A stretch of 36,751 nucleotides of DNA, taken from contig JADFXM010000066.1 in NCBI GenBank assembly GCA_015233565.1, forward strand, positions 1 through 36,751. Direction: 5' to 3'. Position 1 is the first letter of the stretch; the number at the start of each line of letters is the position of its first letter. Positions 24,838 to 33,422 of the stretch are shown here, piece by piece. The notes beneath the pieces were generated by a model, which ran no database searches, was not told the origin of the DNA, and was given only the letters and a program-made list of their open reading frames with translations. Source of the DNA: Candidatus Rifleibacteriota bacterium (GTDB taxonomy: Bacteria; Muiribacteriota; Ozemobacteria; Ozemobacterales; Ozemobacteraceae). The translations under genes and the position numbers were made by a program.

Positions 24838-26274
24838 TCAATCCCTTTTGAAATATTCCTTGATTACCCGTCTGTGTTTGGGAAGAATACTTCGAGTCAG
24901 AGCTAACCAATCGCCTTTTCCGGAAGTGTTCAAATTTGATGACAGCGATACTACTTTTTCTTTATTCTTTTCAGGGGCGGACATCGCAAATCCAATAAAA
25001 TTTGATTTATCCAGGCTCTGGTCCGCTACAGGAGGCAAAGGCTGGTCTTTGAACTTTTTTCCTTCATCTGAAGAGGGAGTTCCCAAATGAAGCTGGGCGT
25101 CCCCCCGGCCTCTGTCAATCCCTCCGCTTCCAGGTTTATCAGAATTTCCTTCATGGGTGGGATTAGAAAATAACATCGCCTCTGAAGCCTCTTTGCCTTC
25201 TTTTCCGGCTTCCTTGTCGCAGAGTGTAAACGAACCTGAGGCTGGAATGATTTTTTTCCCTTTCAAATCAATCTGTTTCGATTTCAAACTTTTTAATTTT
25301 TCAATTGTTTCACTATCGAAATAGTATTTTTGAGATAATTTCAGCATTTTCTTCAAAGCTCTCTCCGTCTCTTGGTCAAGCCGTTCTGATAGGCTTGCAA
25401 GATCATTCTTTGATAAGCCTGAAACACTTGTCCCTGGAATTCCTGGTTCGATGGTCCCACTGGCTCGCTCAAGCATCTTTTCCAAGCCAGGAAAACCCTC
25501 AGGTAGCTTGAAATTTTCGGATTCGGCATTTTGAAGCTTTGAGTCCAAAACCGCCTGTGCTTCCAAACTACGCTTCAACTCAGAAAGTTTCTTTTGAGCT
25601 CCTTCCTTTCCTGCTTTTGCCACTGATTGCTCCAAATGGTCAAAAGCTTCCAGCACAGATGAAGAGTCGCTTTCTATAGAATTTTTCCCAAGTTCCTCAA
25701 CCCTTTCGAGTAATTTTTGGGCTTCCGAAGCCTGAATTACTTCCGCTTCTTGAAAAGTTGAAACTTTTTCCTTCAAACCTTTAAGTTCATTCCCAATTTC
25801 AATCCGATTTCTATTAAAATCAATCACTCCTGAGATGGGAAAAAATCCGGATATCAATCCAAAGCATACAGAAAGAGTCAAAATCAAACTTTTTTTTATT
25901 CCAAATTTTAGGGAAGGTTCGGGAAATTTCAAATCCCCAAGTTTTTTTCCCCATTCATGGAAACCGGGTGTTTCATAAGAAATCACCATTCCACCTGAAG
26001 AGGTGTAACGGTCAAGAAACTCTAGTATTTCCCCGTCTTTGGGAAGGCATTTTTTGGAATAAATGAATGCCGGAAATATCAATAATGGGATCGAAAAGAG
26101 TAACTGCTGAAAAAAAACAAATTCAGAGAATTGAAAAAATCGCGCCAATATAATCAAAAATCCGGCAAAGAAACCCCAAAATGATAAAATCACCAAGAAA
26201 TTTCTGACTGAAAGACAAAAGAATATCTGTTTTTTTAAGTTAGTTACGCTCTGAGTTATCTCACGGTCAGTCAT
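24838..26274 (-). CDS. Membrane protein with long coiled coil, unknown function
   Basis: The 478-residue product has two adjacent membrane spans near the N-terminus (about 25-47 and 53-73) and a third at about 126-146. A Glu/Lys/Ala-rich coiled coil follows (about 160-245), then a low-complexity Gly/Ser/Asp region containing GSGGIDRGRGDAQLHLG. The C-terminal motif ILPKHRRVIKEYFKRD resembles the LPPxYRxxVxxYF ending of large membrane proteins found near MoxR/BatA loci, but no MoxR or von Willebrand gene is in this window. That makes a DUF4175-like role only a suggestion. The gene lies 20 bases after a secreted protein gene on the same strand and is probably co-transcribed with it. No ribosome binding site is evident. 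Confidence 0.7.
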   Translation of the reverse strand: MTDREITQSVTNLKKQIFFCLSVRNFLVILSFWGFFAGFLIILARFFQFSEFVFFQQLLFSIPLLIFPAFIYSKKCLPKDGEILEFLDRYTSSGGMVISYETPGFHEWGKKLGDLKFPEPSLKFGIKKSLILTLSVCFGLISGFFPISGVIDFNRNRIEIGNELKGLKEKVSTFQEAEVIQASEAQKLLERVEELGKNSIESDSSSVLEAFDHLEQSVAKAGKEGAQKKLSELKRSLEAQAVLDSKLQNAESENFKLPEGFPGLEKMLERASGTIEPGIPGTSVSGLSKNDLASLSERLDQETERALKKMLKLSQKYYFDSETIEKLKSLKSKQIDLKGKKIIPASGSFTLCDKEAGKEGKEASEAMLFSNPTHEGNSDKPGSGGIDRGRGDAQLHLGTPSSDEGKKFKDQPLPPVADQSLDKSNFIGFAMSAPEKNKEKVVSLSSNLNTSGKGDWLALTRSILPKHRRVIKEYFKRD

Positions 26275-26294
26275 TTCACAGGATTAATTAAAAC

Positions 26295-26897
26295 TTACTT
26301 TTTTTCGCTCTCAGGACCATCTTTGCTTGTAGAATCATTGTTTTCAAGCAAATCACCAATTTTGTTGTGTAAAGTCACCGCTTTTTCAAGATCACCTGCA
26401 TCTATTGCAGCAGAGAATTCGGAAGCCAGCTTTTTGATGCTATCTAAATCCACTTCAGGAGTCAAAGCAGCATCGAATTCAATTAGCGGAATACCTCTAA
26501 ATCCGGCTTTGACAAATTTTCGTATTTTTCCAGGTGTTTTCCCACCATCGATTGATTCATCCTGGATAATCAATATTGGCTCAGTATCAGTTATTGAAGT
26601 AAATGATTTGTAAATTTTTCCAGACCTTAAGGCAACATACAAGAACAATTTCCCATTTTTACCCACAGTCATTCCAGTAATTTTATCAATGGTTTCGTAG
26701 GGGACGAGAATCGAACCAGTACCTGTTTCAGGGGTAACCACCAATCCTTCGGGTTCACAAATCGATCCGCCTATAACATTTCCATCAATTTTTTTCCCAA
26801 TGCCTAAATCGTAGGAGATGGGAACTTGAATTTGAGCGGAAACTACCCCGACAATGAGAAAAAATAGAGTCATCAAAGAAAAAGTTCTTTTGAACAT
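26295..26897 (-). CDS. Secreted protein of unknown function
   Basis: The 200-residue product has a Sec signal peptide (cleavage probably after VSAQ, about residue 22). A beta-rich domain containing IGKKIDGNVIGG and GTGSILVPYETIDKITGM follows, and an acidic helical C-terminus (about 140-190). The GSILVPYETIDKI stretch resembles small SH3-like barrel domains that appear in surface proteins, a weak guess. The ATG at 26897 is preferred over the adjacent TTG because AAGGAG lies 7 bases before it. It is the first gene of a two-gene set with the coiled-coil membrane protein. A possible promoter (TTGCCC, 17 bases, TAACAT) lies about 50 bases upstream. Confidence 0.7.
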   Translation of the reverse strand: MFKRTFSLMTLFFLIVGVVSAQIQVPISYDLGIGKKIDGNVIGGSICEPEGLVVTPETGTGSILVPYETIDKITGMTVGKNGKLFLYVALRSGKIYKSFTSITDTEPILIIQDESIDGGKTPGKIRKFVKAGFRGIPLIEFDAALTPEVDLDSIKKLASEFSAAIDAGDLEKAVTLHNKIGDLLENNDSTSKDGPESEKK

Positions 26898-27121
26898 CAA
26901 AATACTCCTTCATTTTTCAAAAAGAAATTCAAAATTTAGTGAAATATGTTAAACTACTTAGTTGAAAAGGGCAACATAATTTGCCAGCATAGAAAAAAAT
27001 ATGGACCTAAACCATTTTGAATTTAAAAATGTTATTTTTAAACACTCCAAGTATAATATCGAACAAACATTTCCAAAATGAAAAATACTATTTGAAATGA
27101 AACTTGGTATGGAAATTTTAT

Positions 27122-27158
27122 TTTAAATCGCTTGAAAGGCTCGATTTAAACCTTTCAA
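27122..27158. promoter_or_regulatory. Interlocked inverted repeats (alternative hairpins) upstream of the STN gene
   Basis: Four blocks are ordered A-B-A'-B'. A is TTTAAATCG (27122-27130) and A' is CGATTTAAA (27142-27150). B is TTGAAAGG (27132-27139) and B' is CCTTTCAA (27151-27158). Both pairings are perfect and share space, so only one hairpin can form at a time. It ends 58 bases before the start codon. At DNA level it could be two overlapping operators; at RNA level, a two-state switch. The rest of 26898-27216 is AT-rich without genes. Confidence 0.55.
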
Positions 27159-27216
27159 ACTTTCCGAAAAAATTGAAATGATTCACATTTGTTTTAAGAA
27201 AAATGGGGGGGCAAAA

Positions 27217-28047
27217 ATGAAAAAAATTTTTTTGTTATTTGTTGCTTTTTTCGCCTTTTGTTCATTTTTTCAGGAAGCTTTTGCTGTGGAAAAAAAGCTG
27301 ATCCAGTTCAATAATCCTGAATTACTTGGATTAATTTCCATTGGAGAAGAAGGCGCAGCCTGGATTACTGCCAGCGGAACCGAATGGCTGGTCACCCCAG
27401 GTTTCAGATTGGATACAAACCTTCGTGTAACTGCCGTAAAACCGGAGGGAGTAATCATTTACTCAGACCCTCCCGGGTCGTATATCAGCCTTGATGCTGA
27501 TCCTTCCAAAGAATACGGAGACAAACACCACACTTCATTTATCTGGTGCCAACCAATTGAAGGTTGGAAAGTTGTTCGAATGCTTGCAATGGTTTATCGC
27601 AAGGATTTTATTGCCGGAACACAATTTGAAGAGCTTTTTTCCCCAAAAGGCCATTTTTTTAACATGGAAGAACTAAACAAAATTTGCTTCTCAAACAAAG
27701 CCCGGATCCAAGAAAAAAACAACATTTTCTTTGCTCTCCCTCAAAGTGAAAAAAAAGAATCTTTTTCCAAAAAAGAGTTTGGGAGCATTCTAAGAGACCC
27801 AATTTTAGAAAAATATCCCAAAGTCAGGAACAAATTTTCTTTAATTGCAAATGGAAAAGAGCTAAATAAAATTTTAAAGGAAATTTCCCGAAGAACAGGA
27901 ATTCCGATCAATTTCGAATCCACGAAATCAATCAAAATATACTGTTCCTTAAAAGATAGGAGTTTTATCGAAATCATCGATTTTTTAACAACGTTTTTTA
28001 ACTTCGACACTCAATTTTTAAACAGCGGACTTCGAATTTTTCAATAA
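27217..28047 (+). CDS. Secreted protein with C-terminal STN/secretin-like domain
   Basis: From the ATG at 27217 the product has 276 residues; an earlier ATG at 27178 would add 13 residues before the signal. A G-rich site (GGGGGGG) lies 5 bases upstream. A signal peptide (FLLFVAFFAFCSFF, cleavage after AFA) is followed by a beta-rich N-terminal domain with VIIYSDPPGS. At the C-terminus is a short domain (ELNKILKEISRRTGIPINFES..IEIIDFLTTFFNFDTQF) of the STN type found at the N-terminus of secretins and TonB receptors. Such domains bind periplasmic parts of secretion or pilus machines. The stop overlaps the start of the next gene by one base (TAATG), so translation is coupled. Confidence 0.75.
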   Translation: MKKIFLLFVAFFAFCSFFQEAFAVEKKLIQFNNPELLGLISIGEEGAAWITASGTEWLVTPGFRLDTNLRVTAVKPEGVIIYSDPPGSYISLDADPSKEYGDKHHTSFIWCQPIEGWKVVRMLAMVYRKDFIAGTQFEELFSPKGHFFNMEELNKICFSNKARIQEKNNIFFALPQSEKKESFSKKEFGSILRDPILEKYPKVRNKFSLIANGKELNKILKEISRRTGIPINFESTKSIKIYCSLKDRSFIEIIDFLTTFFNFDTQFLNSGLRIFQ

Positions 28048-28853
28048 TGAACTTCTCAGATAGCAGACTTTCACGCAACACCTTTTTTTTGATATTGTTG
28101 CTTCTTTTTTTGACCAAGATAATCAATGGCATACCAAAAAAAAATGATTTTCCGATTTTTGATCAATGGACAGGAGTTCACAGCGAATATAAAGGAGACT
28201 CCAGTTTTCTTTTAATTAAAAATTTCCCTGAATTTGAAACATTCTGGAAAATGCACAAACCCTTTGAAATAATGCCTCAGATTGATTTTGAAAAATGTAT
28301 GGTTTTCTTTTGGTCTCCAGGCCCTCAATTATTCGATTATGAACCCAGAAAAGTGGAAAATTTTTCGAAAAACGGAAAAACCAGTAACTTGGTCGTTTCA
28401 CTCGAAAGAAAGCTCACAGGAGGTTATTACAAAACAACTTATTTGATGGCTCTCCTTCCAACGGTTTCAGGAGACATTTTTGTTTTCAGGAAGGGAAATC
28501 CTCTGAAGCAGGAGCCCAAATTGATGCCACTTCACATTTTTCACGACTGGGGCGGAAATTTTATTAAATTTGAGGAAATAGTTCTTAAACCTGAAGGCAA
28601 AAAAAAGAAAACCCAAAAACCAAAGGAGAAAGAAGAATCTGAATCATCTGGAATTGCAGTTGAAAAGCCGGAAAAACCAGCAAAAAATGCTTCAGGAACC
28701 GCATCTTCGACTAGTTTCACATCCGGAAACATTTTCCCTCCCACAAAACCAGAAGATACCTTAAAAGGCAAAGCAAAAAAACATCCTCCGGAAAAAATTA
28801 ATGAACCCACCGAAAAGAAGAATTCAACCGCTTCTAATGATTTCGAATTTTAA
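28047..28853 (+). CDS. Secreted PrcB-like domain protein with disordered tail
   Basis: The 268-residue product starts with a hydrophobic signal segment (FFLILLLLFLTKIING). A compact domain at about residues 38-185 contains TGVHSEYKGDSSFLLIKN, a W-x-x-H motif and IDFEKCMVFFWSPGPQ. Its order of strands and the W/H positions resemble the PrcB_C domain family, which I put forward tentatively. The last 80 residues are Lys/Glu/Pro/Ser-rich and probably disordered. The gene is translationally coupled to the STN-domain gene, so both products are likely parts of one envelope process. A low-confidence alternative is an unrelated lineage-specific secreted protein. Confidence 0.6.
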   Translation: MNFSDSRLSRNTFFLILLLLFLTKIINGIPKKNDFPIFDQWTGVHSEYKGDSSFLLIKNFPEFETFWKMHKPFEIMPQIDFEKCMVFFWSPGPQLFDYEPRKVENFSKNGKTSNLVVSLERKLTGGYYKTTYLMALLPTVSGDIFVFRKGNPLKQEPKLMPLHIFHDWGGNFIKFEEIVLKPEGKKKKTQKPKEKEESESSGIAVEKPEKPAKNASGTASSTSFTSGNIFPPTKPEDTLKGKAKKHPPEKINEPTEKKNSTASNDFEF

Positions 28854-28950
28854 TAATCAGTGTATATTGAGGTTTTGTCATTTTGGGCCTTATATTGAAA
28901 TTGATATTTTCAGATAAATCACTTTAATAATAATTAGGAAAGGATAAAAA

Positions 28951-30198
28951 ATGGGAAAAACAGTAGTGGAAAAAATTTTGGCTTCACATTCTAAGGAACC
29001 TATCATTCCAGGATCAGTAGCTTGGATCGACCTTGACATTCGTTCGGCACGCGATTTTGGCGGTGCAAACGTTGTAAAAAATTTCAATGAGAATTTTACG
29101 AATCAACCGGTGGCGGACAAAAATAAAACGTGTTTTACTTTTGACTGCAACATTCCGGCGAATAACATCCCTTATGCAAATAACCAACATATTTGCAGAA
29201 AATTTGCAGAAAAACACGGCATCAAGGTTTACGACGTAAATTGCGGAATTGGATCTCACATAGCAATTGAAGAAGGACAGGCGCTTCCAGGAGCAACAAT
29301 TGTCGGAACTGACAGCCACCTGAACATTCTTGGAGCAGTTGGAGCATTCGGACAAGGAATGGGCGACCAGGACATCGCTTTTGCCTTCGGAACCGGAAGA
29401 ACCTGGTTTGAAATCCCACATTCAATGAAAATCATTGTTAAAGGCCATTATTCATATCCGACAACTGCAAAAGATTTAACTTTGAAAATCCTTGAAATCC
29501 TTGGATCCAATGGCGCACTAGGCCTCTCAATGGAATATGAAGGAGCCGTCATCAATGAGCTCGACCTCGCAGGCAGAATCACCCTCGCCAGTATGGCTAC
29601 TGAAATGGGTGCAATTATTTCCTTCATTTCTCCAGATAAAAAAATTATTGATTTTCTTTCAACTCGCTCAGGAAAACAGATTAATAAAATAGAGGCAGAC
29701 CCGGACGCCGTTTACAAAAAGACAATAGAAATTGATGTTGAAAAGCTTGAAGCTCTTGCAGCCTGTCCATATTCCCCGGAAAACGTTAAAAAAGTCAGAG
29801 AAATCGCTGGAAAAAGAATCGATTCTGTTTTTATCGGATCTTGTACCAATGGCCGTTTTGAAGATTTTGATATGGCCGCAAAAATTTTAAAAGGACGGAA
29901 AATAGCTTCACATGTTATGGCGAAAGTTGTCCCAGCCACACGCGAGGTTTATACCGAAATGCTAAAATCAGGGGTTCTTCAGACTTTATTTGATTCAGGT
30001 TTCATTATCACCAGCCCGGGTTGTGGCGGTTGCGCCTCAGGACAAGTCGGAATGACCGGAAAAGGCGAAGTCCAGGTTAGTACCAGTAATAGAAACTTCA
30101 AAGGGAAACAAGGGGACGGAGATACCTACATTACAAGTCCACTCACAGCGGCTGCATCCGCTCTCACAGGAAAAATAACTGATCCACGTGATATTTAA
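28951..30198 (+). CDS. leuC: Isopropylmalate/homoaconitate dehydratase-type large subunit
   Basis: The 415-residue product is a short-form aconitase-superfamily large subunit. The 4Fe-4S ligands are C298 (GSCTNG), C358 and C361 (PGCGGC). The active-site motif GTDSHLNILGAVGAFGQGMGDQD and the CSTGxS-like elements of the family are present. The enzyme isomerises or hydrates a malate derivative; the 415-residue class covers leucine-pathway LeuC, homoaconitase and dimethylmalate hydratase subunits. It partners the small subunit encoded 70 bases downstream. No leuA or leuB is in the window, so the pathway is not proven. GGAAAGGA lies before the ATG. Confidence 0.9.
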   Translation: MGKTVVEKILASHSKEPIIPGSVAWIDLDIRSARDFGGANVVKNFNENFTNQPVADKNKTCFTFDCNIPANNIPYANNQHICRKFAEKHGIKVYDVNCGIGSHIAIEEGQALPGATIVGTDSHLNILGAVGAFGQGMGDQDIAFAFGTGRTWFEIPHSMKIIVKGHYSYPTTAKDLTLKILEILGSNGALGLSMEYEGAVINELDLAGRITLASMATEMGAIISFISPDKKIIDFLSTRSGKQINKIEADPDAVYKKTIEIDVEKLEALAACPYSPENVKKVREIAGKRIDSVFIGSCTNGRFEDFDMAAKILKGRKIASHVMAKVVPATREVYTEMLKSGVLQTLFDSGFIITSPGCGGCASGQVGMTGKGEVQVSTSNRNFKGKQGDGDTYITSPLTAAASALTGKITDPRDI

Positions 30199-30268
30199 TT
30201 GGTTTCCCATACATCATTTCAATCTCAACGAAACCCTCTTATTTTGAAAACAATAGAAAGGAAAAAAA

Positions 30269-30823
30269 ATGATTAGCCAAAAACCAGTTGTTCTTTCTGG
30301 AAAAGCCTGGGTTATAAGCGCTTCAGATGGTAAATTGTTCGATAATATTGACACTGACATGATTTTTCACAACGCACATCTTGCAATAACAGATATCTCA
30401 AAAATGGGACCCCATGCATTCGGAAATCTTCAAGGATGGGAAGAGTTTCCCAAAAAGTCATCGCATGGTGATATTTTGATTTTAGGAAAAAACTTCGGAG
30501 CAGGAAGTTCCAGACAACAAGCCGTTGACTGCTTTACTGCTCTGGGTATTTCTTGTTTGCTTGCAGAATCTTTTGGGGCGATATATAAAAGGAATGCCAT
30601 AAATTCAGGGATGCCGATTCTCAGCCAGGATGGTTTTCCTTTTAAAGACAGCAAATTAGCTTTTGCAAATGGGGACAGCCTTGAAGTTGACCTCTCAAAA
30701 AGCACTGTCAAAAACATTACGAAGAACTTCGTTATCCAAATGCAACCCTTCAGTAAGGTTCAGATGGATATCTACAACAGCGGAGGACTCTTCGCCTACG
30801 GCAAGACAGTCACCTTAAAGTAA
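30269..30823 (+). CDS. leuD: Isopropylmalate/homoaconitate dehydratase-type small subunit
   Basis: The 184-residue product contains the family features DNIDTDMIF, GKNFGAGSSRQQAVDCFTALGIS, and AESFGAIYKRNAINSGMPIL, which bind substrate and close the active site of the large subunit. The loop that usually reads YLxx and sets substrate specificity reads HLAI here. That makes the substrate uncertain: isopropylmalate, homoaconitate or a 2,3-dimethylmalate-type compound are possible. AAAGGAAAAAAA precedes the ATG. It follows the large subunit gene by 70 bases and ends before a bidirectional terminator. Confidence 0.9.
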   Translation: MISQKPVVLSGKAWVISASDGKLFDNIDTDMIFHNAHLAITDISKMGPHAFGNLQGWEEFPKKSSHGDILILGKNFGAGSSRQQAVDCFTALGISCLLAESFGAIYKRNAINSGMPILSQDGFPFKDSKLAFANGDSLEVDLSKSTVKNITKNFVIQMQPFSKVQMDIYNSGGLFAYGKTVTLK

Positions 30824-30868
30824 ATTTTACTTGCTTTAAGGCAAAAGTCCGCATAAATTCAAAAAAAA

Positions 30869-30901
30869 AATTCCTATTATATTAAATAATAGGAATTTTT
30901 T
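30869..30901. terminator. Bidirectional intrinsic terminator between convergent genes
   Basis: AATTCCTATTAT and ATAATAGGAATT form a perfect 12-bp stem with a 5-base loop. A run of ten A precedes it and a T-run follows, so U-tracts exist on both strands. It lies between leuD (plus) and the kinase gene (minus), which converge here. Confidence 0.85.
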
Positions 30902-30914
30902 AATTTGTTAAATT

Positions 30915-32576
30915 TTAATAATGGAAGGAACTATCTCCAATAAATTCCCTAAGGATCGAAGTAGGAGGCACTTCCTTCGGGTTAAGAGGCTTAAATAGAG
31001 CAAGAAAGCGCAACAATCTTCTAGCTTCGCTATAAGACGGAATCTCAGGTTGAATATCCGCCAAAAAAGGTTCAATTGCAGATTTTAATACTGATAATTC
31101 GTAGGGCAATGCTGAGTTAAAAACCATGTCAGCGCCTTCCTGGAATGGAAAGATATTTTTTTCTTCCCCTCTTCTGACGGAAGGCCATCTTTGAATTGTA
31201 TCTTCTGCACTATAGCCACGAAATTTTTGATCTCGTACTGTGCGTCGAATTAAACGCGTATCAGTCGTTGAAATACGGTTGTAATCATCGATAACCAACT
31301 GAGTCAAAGCGGAAATGTAGATTTTAAACTTAGATGAAGGCGGGACAGAATGGGTCAATTCATCATTTAATCCGTGAATCCCTTCTATAATAACAATCTG
31401 ATCCTGGTTGATGCGAAGGGGAAGACCATCCGTACGCCTCTGGCCAGAAGAAAAATCAAATTTTGGAACTATTATTTCGCGCCCTTTTAACAATTCCATT
31501 AAATGACTGTTAAATAATTCCAAATCGAGCGCGTGGATATCTTCAAAATCATAGTTTCCATCTTCATCTCTAGGGGTGTGTTCCCGATTTAGGAAATAGT
31601 TGTCAAGAGAAAGTGCAACCGGTCGAAGCCCATTGACCCTTAGTTGAATGCAAAGACGTTTGCTGAACGTGGTTTTCCCCGAGCTGGATGGCCCGGCAAT
31701 TAAAACGATTCTGACCGTTTTTCTTCGGCTTATTTCGTCAGCGATCAATGCTATCTTTTTTTCATGTAAAGCTTCGGCAGTTTTGATGAAATCCGAAACT
31801 GTTCCATCTTGGATAATCTGGTTGAAACGACCGACGTTGGTTACTTCTAGAATTTTTCCCCATTCTTTGCTTTCCCTGTAAACTGCAAATATTTTGGGTT
31901 GATCTTTGATTTCCGAAACAACTCTTGGATTTTTGGGATCCGGGAAAAGTAATACAAATCCTGAGCCATATTGCTTCAGCTCAAATACCTGCAAACACCC
32001 TGTGGATGGAACAACCGGCCCTAAGTTAATATCCAAATATTTCCAACACGAAATGACTTCAACTGTGTCGTTATTTAAATTCTGCACCAAACGGGCTTTT
32101 TCCGGATACCCCTCTTTCTTGAACAATGCGACAGCTTCAGCCCTTGTAAGTTGTCTTTTTTCAAATTTTTCATCCTTAGAAATAATAGTCCGCATCTTAT
32201 CGGTAATATATCCCAAGATTGTGTCAGAAACCGGAACATCAGTATACAGGTCGTAGTAATAGCCATTCCCGATCGAATGCCCCACCACAAGACGTGCATT
32301 TCTATATAGTTCAAGAACCGCTCTGGCCAAAACAAACGTAATACTCTTTCGATAGCATTCCTGAGCAGCTTTTTGCCTGTAATCCAAAAATTCGACACAG
32401 CAATCCAATTCCGGCTTAAATTCAAGACTTCGAATGTCATTGTCAACTTTTGCAACCAAAAACGGGTGTTCTGGATCGTTTTTCGATTTTTTTACATCCA
32501 AAAGAGAAACGCCTCTTTGGATTTCCTGGGTCGTGCCATCAGAAAAAGTAATTTTTATCGAATCTTCCTGACTCAT
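30915..32576 (-). CDS. TGS-domain uridine/nucleoside kinase
   Basis: The product has 553 residues from the ATG at 32576, which has GAGGG 7 bases upstream; a TTG five codons earlier is less likely. An N-terminal TGS domain (about 1-65) and a region resembling the second additional domain of threonyl-tRNA synthetase (about 70-220) precede a P-loop kinase. Its Walker A motif is GPSSSGKT (about residue 295), with DNYF, TRLIRRTVRD and a lid region typical of uridine kinase. The enzyme phosphorylates uridine or cytidine for pyrimidine salvage. TGS-kinase fusions of this size are widespread in bacteria, but the job of the synthetase-like part is not known. It converges on leuD and has a GC-rich hairpin in its upstream region. 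Confidence 0.88.
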   Translation of the reverse strand: MSQEDSIKITFSDGTTQEIQRGVSLLDVKKSKNDPEHPFLVAKVDNDIRSLEFKPELDCCVEFLDYRQKAAQECYRKSITFVLARAVLELYRNARLVVGHSIGNGYYYDLYTDVPVSDTILGYITDKMRTIISKDEKFEKRQLTRAEAVALFKKEGYPEKARLVQNLNNDTVEVISCWKYLDINLGPVVPSTGCLQVFELKQYGSGFVLLFPDPKNPRVVSEIKDQPKIFAVYRESKEWGKILEVTNVGRFNQIIQDGTVSDFIKTAEALHEKKIALIADEISRRKTVRIVLIAGPSSSGKTTFSKRLCIQLRVNGLRPVALSLDNYFLNREHTPRDEDGNYDFEDIHALDLELFNSHLMELLKGREIIVPKFDFSSGQRRTDGLPLRINQDQIVIIEGIHGLNDELTHSVPPSSKFKIYISALTQLVIDDYNRISTTDTRLIRRTVRDQKFRGYSAEDTIQRWPSVRRGEEKNIFPFQEGADMVFNSALPYELSVLKSAIEPFLADIQPEIPSYSEARRLLRFLALFKPLNPKEVPPTSILREFIGDSSFHY

Positions 32577-32614
32577 ATTGTTCCCTCGCAATTTACTTAA
32601 TTTAAGAACTAAAA

Positions 32615-32638
32615 CGACCCCGCAGGATAGCGGGGTCG
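32615..32638 (-). terminator. GC-rich hairpin in the kinase leader, possible attenuator
   Basis: CGACCCCGC and GCGGGGTCG form a perfect 9-bp stem with a 6-base loop, followed on the minus strand by TTTTAG. It lies about 38 bases before the kinase start codon, between divergent genes. No minus-strand gene ends upstream of it, so it would act in the kinase leader, as an attenuator or a stabilising structure. Confidence 0.5.
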
Positions 32639-32765
32639 GAATTTACAAAAAGCCAACCCTTCTGAAAAATATTCAGCTTGCATTAATTATCATCCAATCT
32701 TAAACTTGTCAAGAACAAAGGTGTAAAGTCAATAAAAATGCTCCAATCCAATAAAATATGCAAGA

Positions 32766-33422
32766 ATGATAAATCTGAGAGAAATAGTTGAAGAAATAAA
32801 GAAATTCGAATCCGAAGAAGGTCCGATTAATAAGCGGACCTCGTTTCTTTCATTAAAGGAGAAAATAATCGGTCTTAAACTTTCCGGAGAGGAATTATAT
32901 AATAAACTTTCAATTTCTCTACCCCCGGAAGTTATTATTAAGTTATTTTTTTTACTCCCAGGTTCCTTTGGAGCAAGGGAGAAAGGTGCAATAAATTGCA
33001 TCTCCAATTGTGATGAAAACAGGTTGGATAACCTATTAACCGGGATGGAGGATTGTCCTCATTCAGAACTCGGAAAATTACTGGATACTTTTCTGTCTTC
33101 TGAGCCCGAAACTTCTGAAAAAGTGGCTTACCTTATGGCAAAACTCTCTTTAAATATAGGACCAGAGAAGCTTTTTGACTTACTAGTGAATAAAAATTGG
33201 TCTGAAAATGGTTTAATAAATCTTTCCATTCTGCTTCCCAAATTATTCTGGGAAGAAATCGGCACAAAATGGCGACAAAATGCCATCGAACTTCCGGAAG
33301 AGGCACAAAAAAGAATTACAAGTTTTCTTTCTATTATTTCACAGGGAGGCTTTTCCCAACCCAACTTCCAAACGATAAGAGGGCTTCCCCAGAATTTGAA
33401 GAAAATCAAGTTCAAGCTTTAG
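32766..33422 (+). CDS. N-terminal, HEAT-like half of a frameshifted membrane TPR protein
   Basis: This 218-residue helical frame has no signal peptide and shows repeated helix pairs with LLxxF and LxxLL spacing; the family is not recognised. It overlaps the next frame by 154 bases in a different phase. That next frame has no usable start of its own near its membrane segment. Adding one base in the T-run at 33351-33354 joins them into a single protein of about 441 residues, in which EEAQKRITSFLSIIS continues into RASPEFEENQVQALDK. A natural frameshift or a homopolymer sequencing error is therefore likely. If not, this is a separate soluble protein. Confidence 0.55.
   Translation: MINLREIVEEIKKFESEEGPINKRTSFLSLKEKIIGLKLSGEELYNKLSISLPPEVIIKLFFLLPGSFGAREKGAINCISNCDENRLDNLLTGMEDCPHSELGKLLDTFLSSEPETSEKVAYLMAKLSLNIGPEKLFDLLVNKNWSENGLINLSILLPKLFWEEIGTKWRQNAIELPEEAQKRITSFLSIISQGGFSQPNFQTIRGLPQNLKKIKFKL

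Noticed and set aside
27122..27158. H-type pseudoknot
   Set aside because: The blocks have pseudoknot order, but zero bases separate A' from B', so a loop could not span a 9-bp stem. Alternative hairpins or overlapping operators are more realistic.
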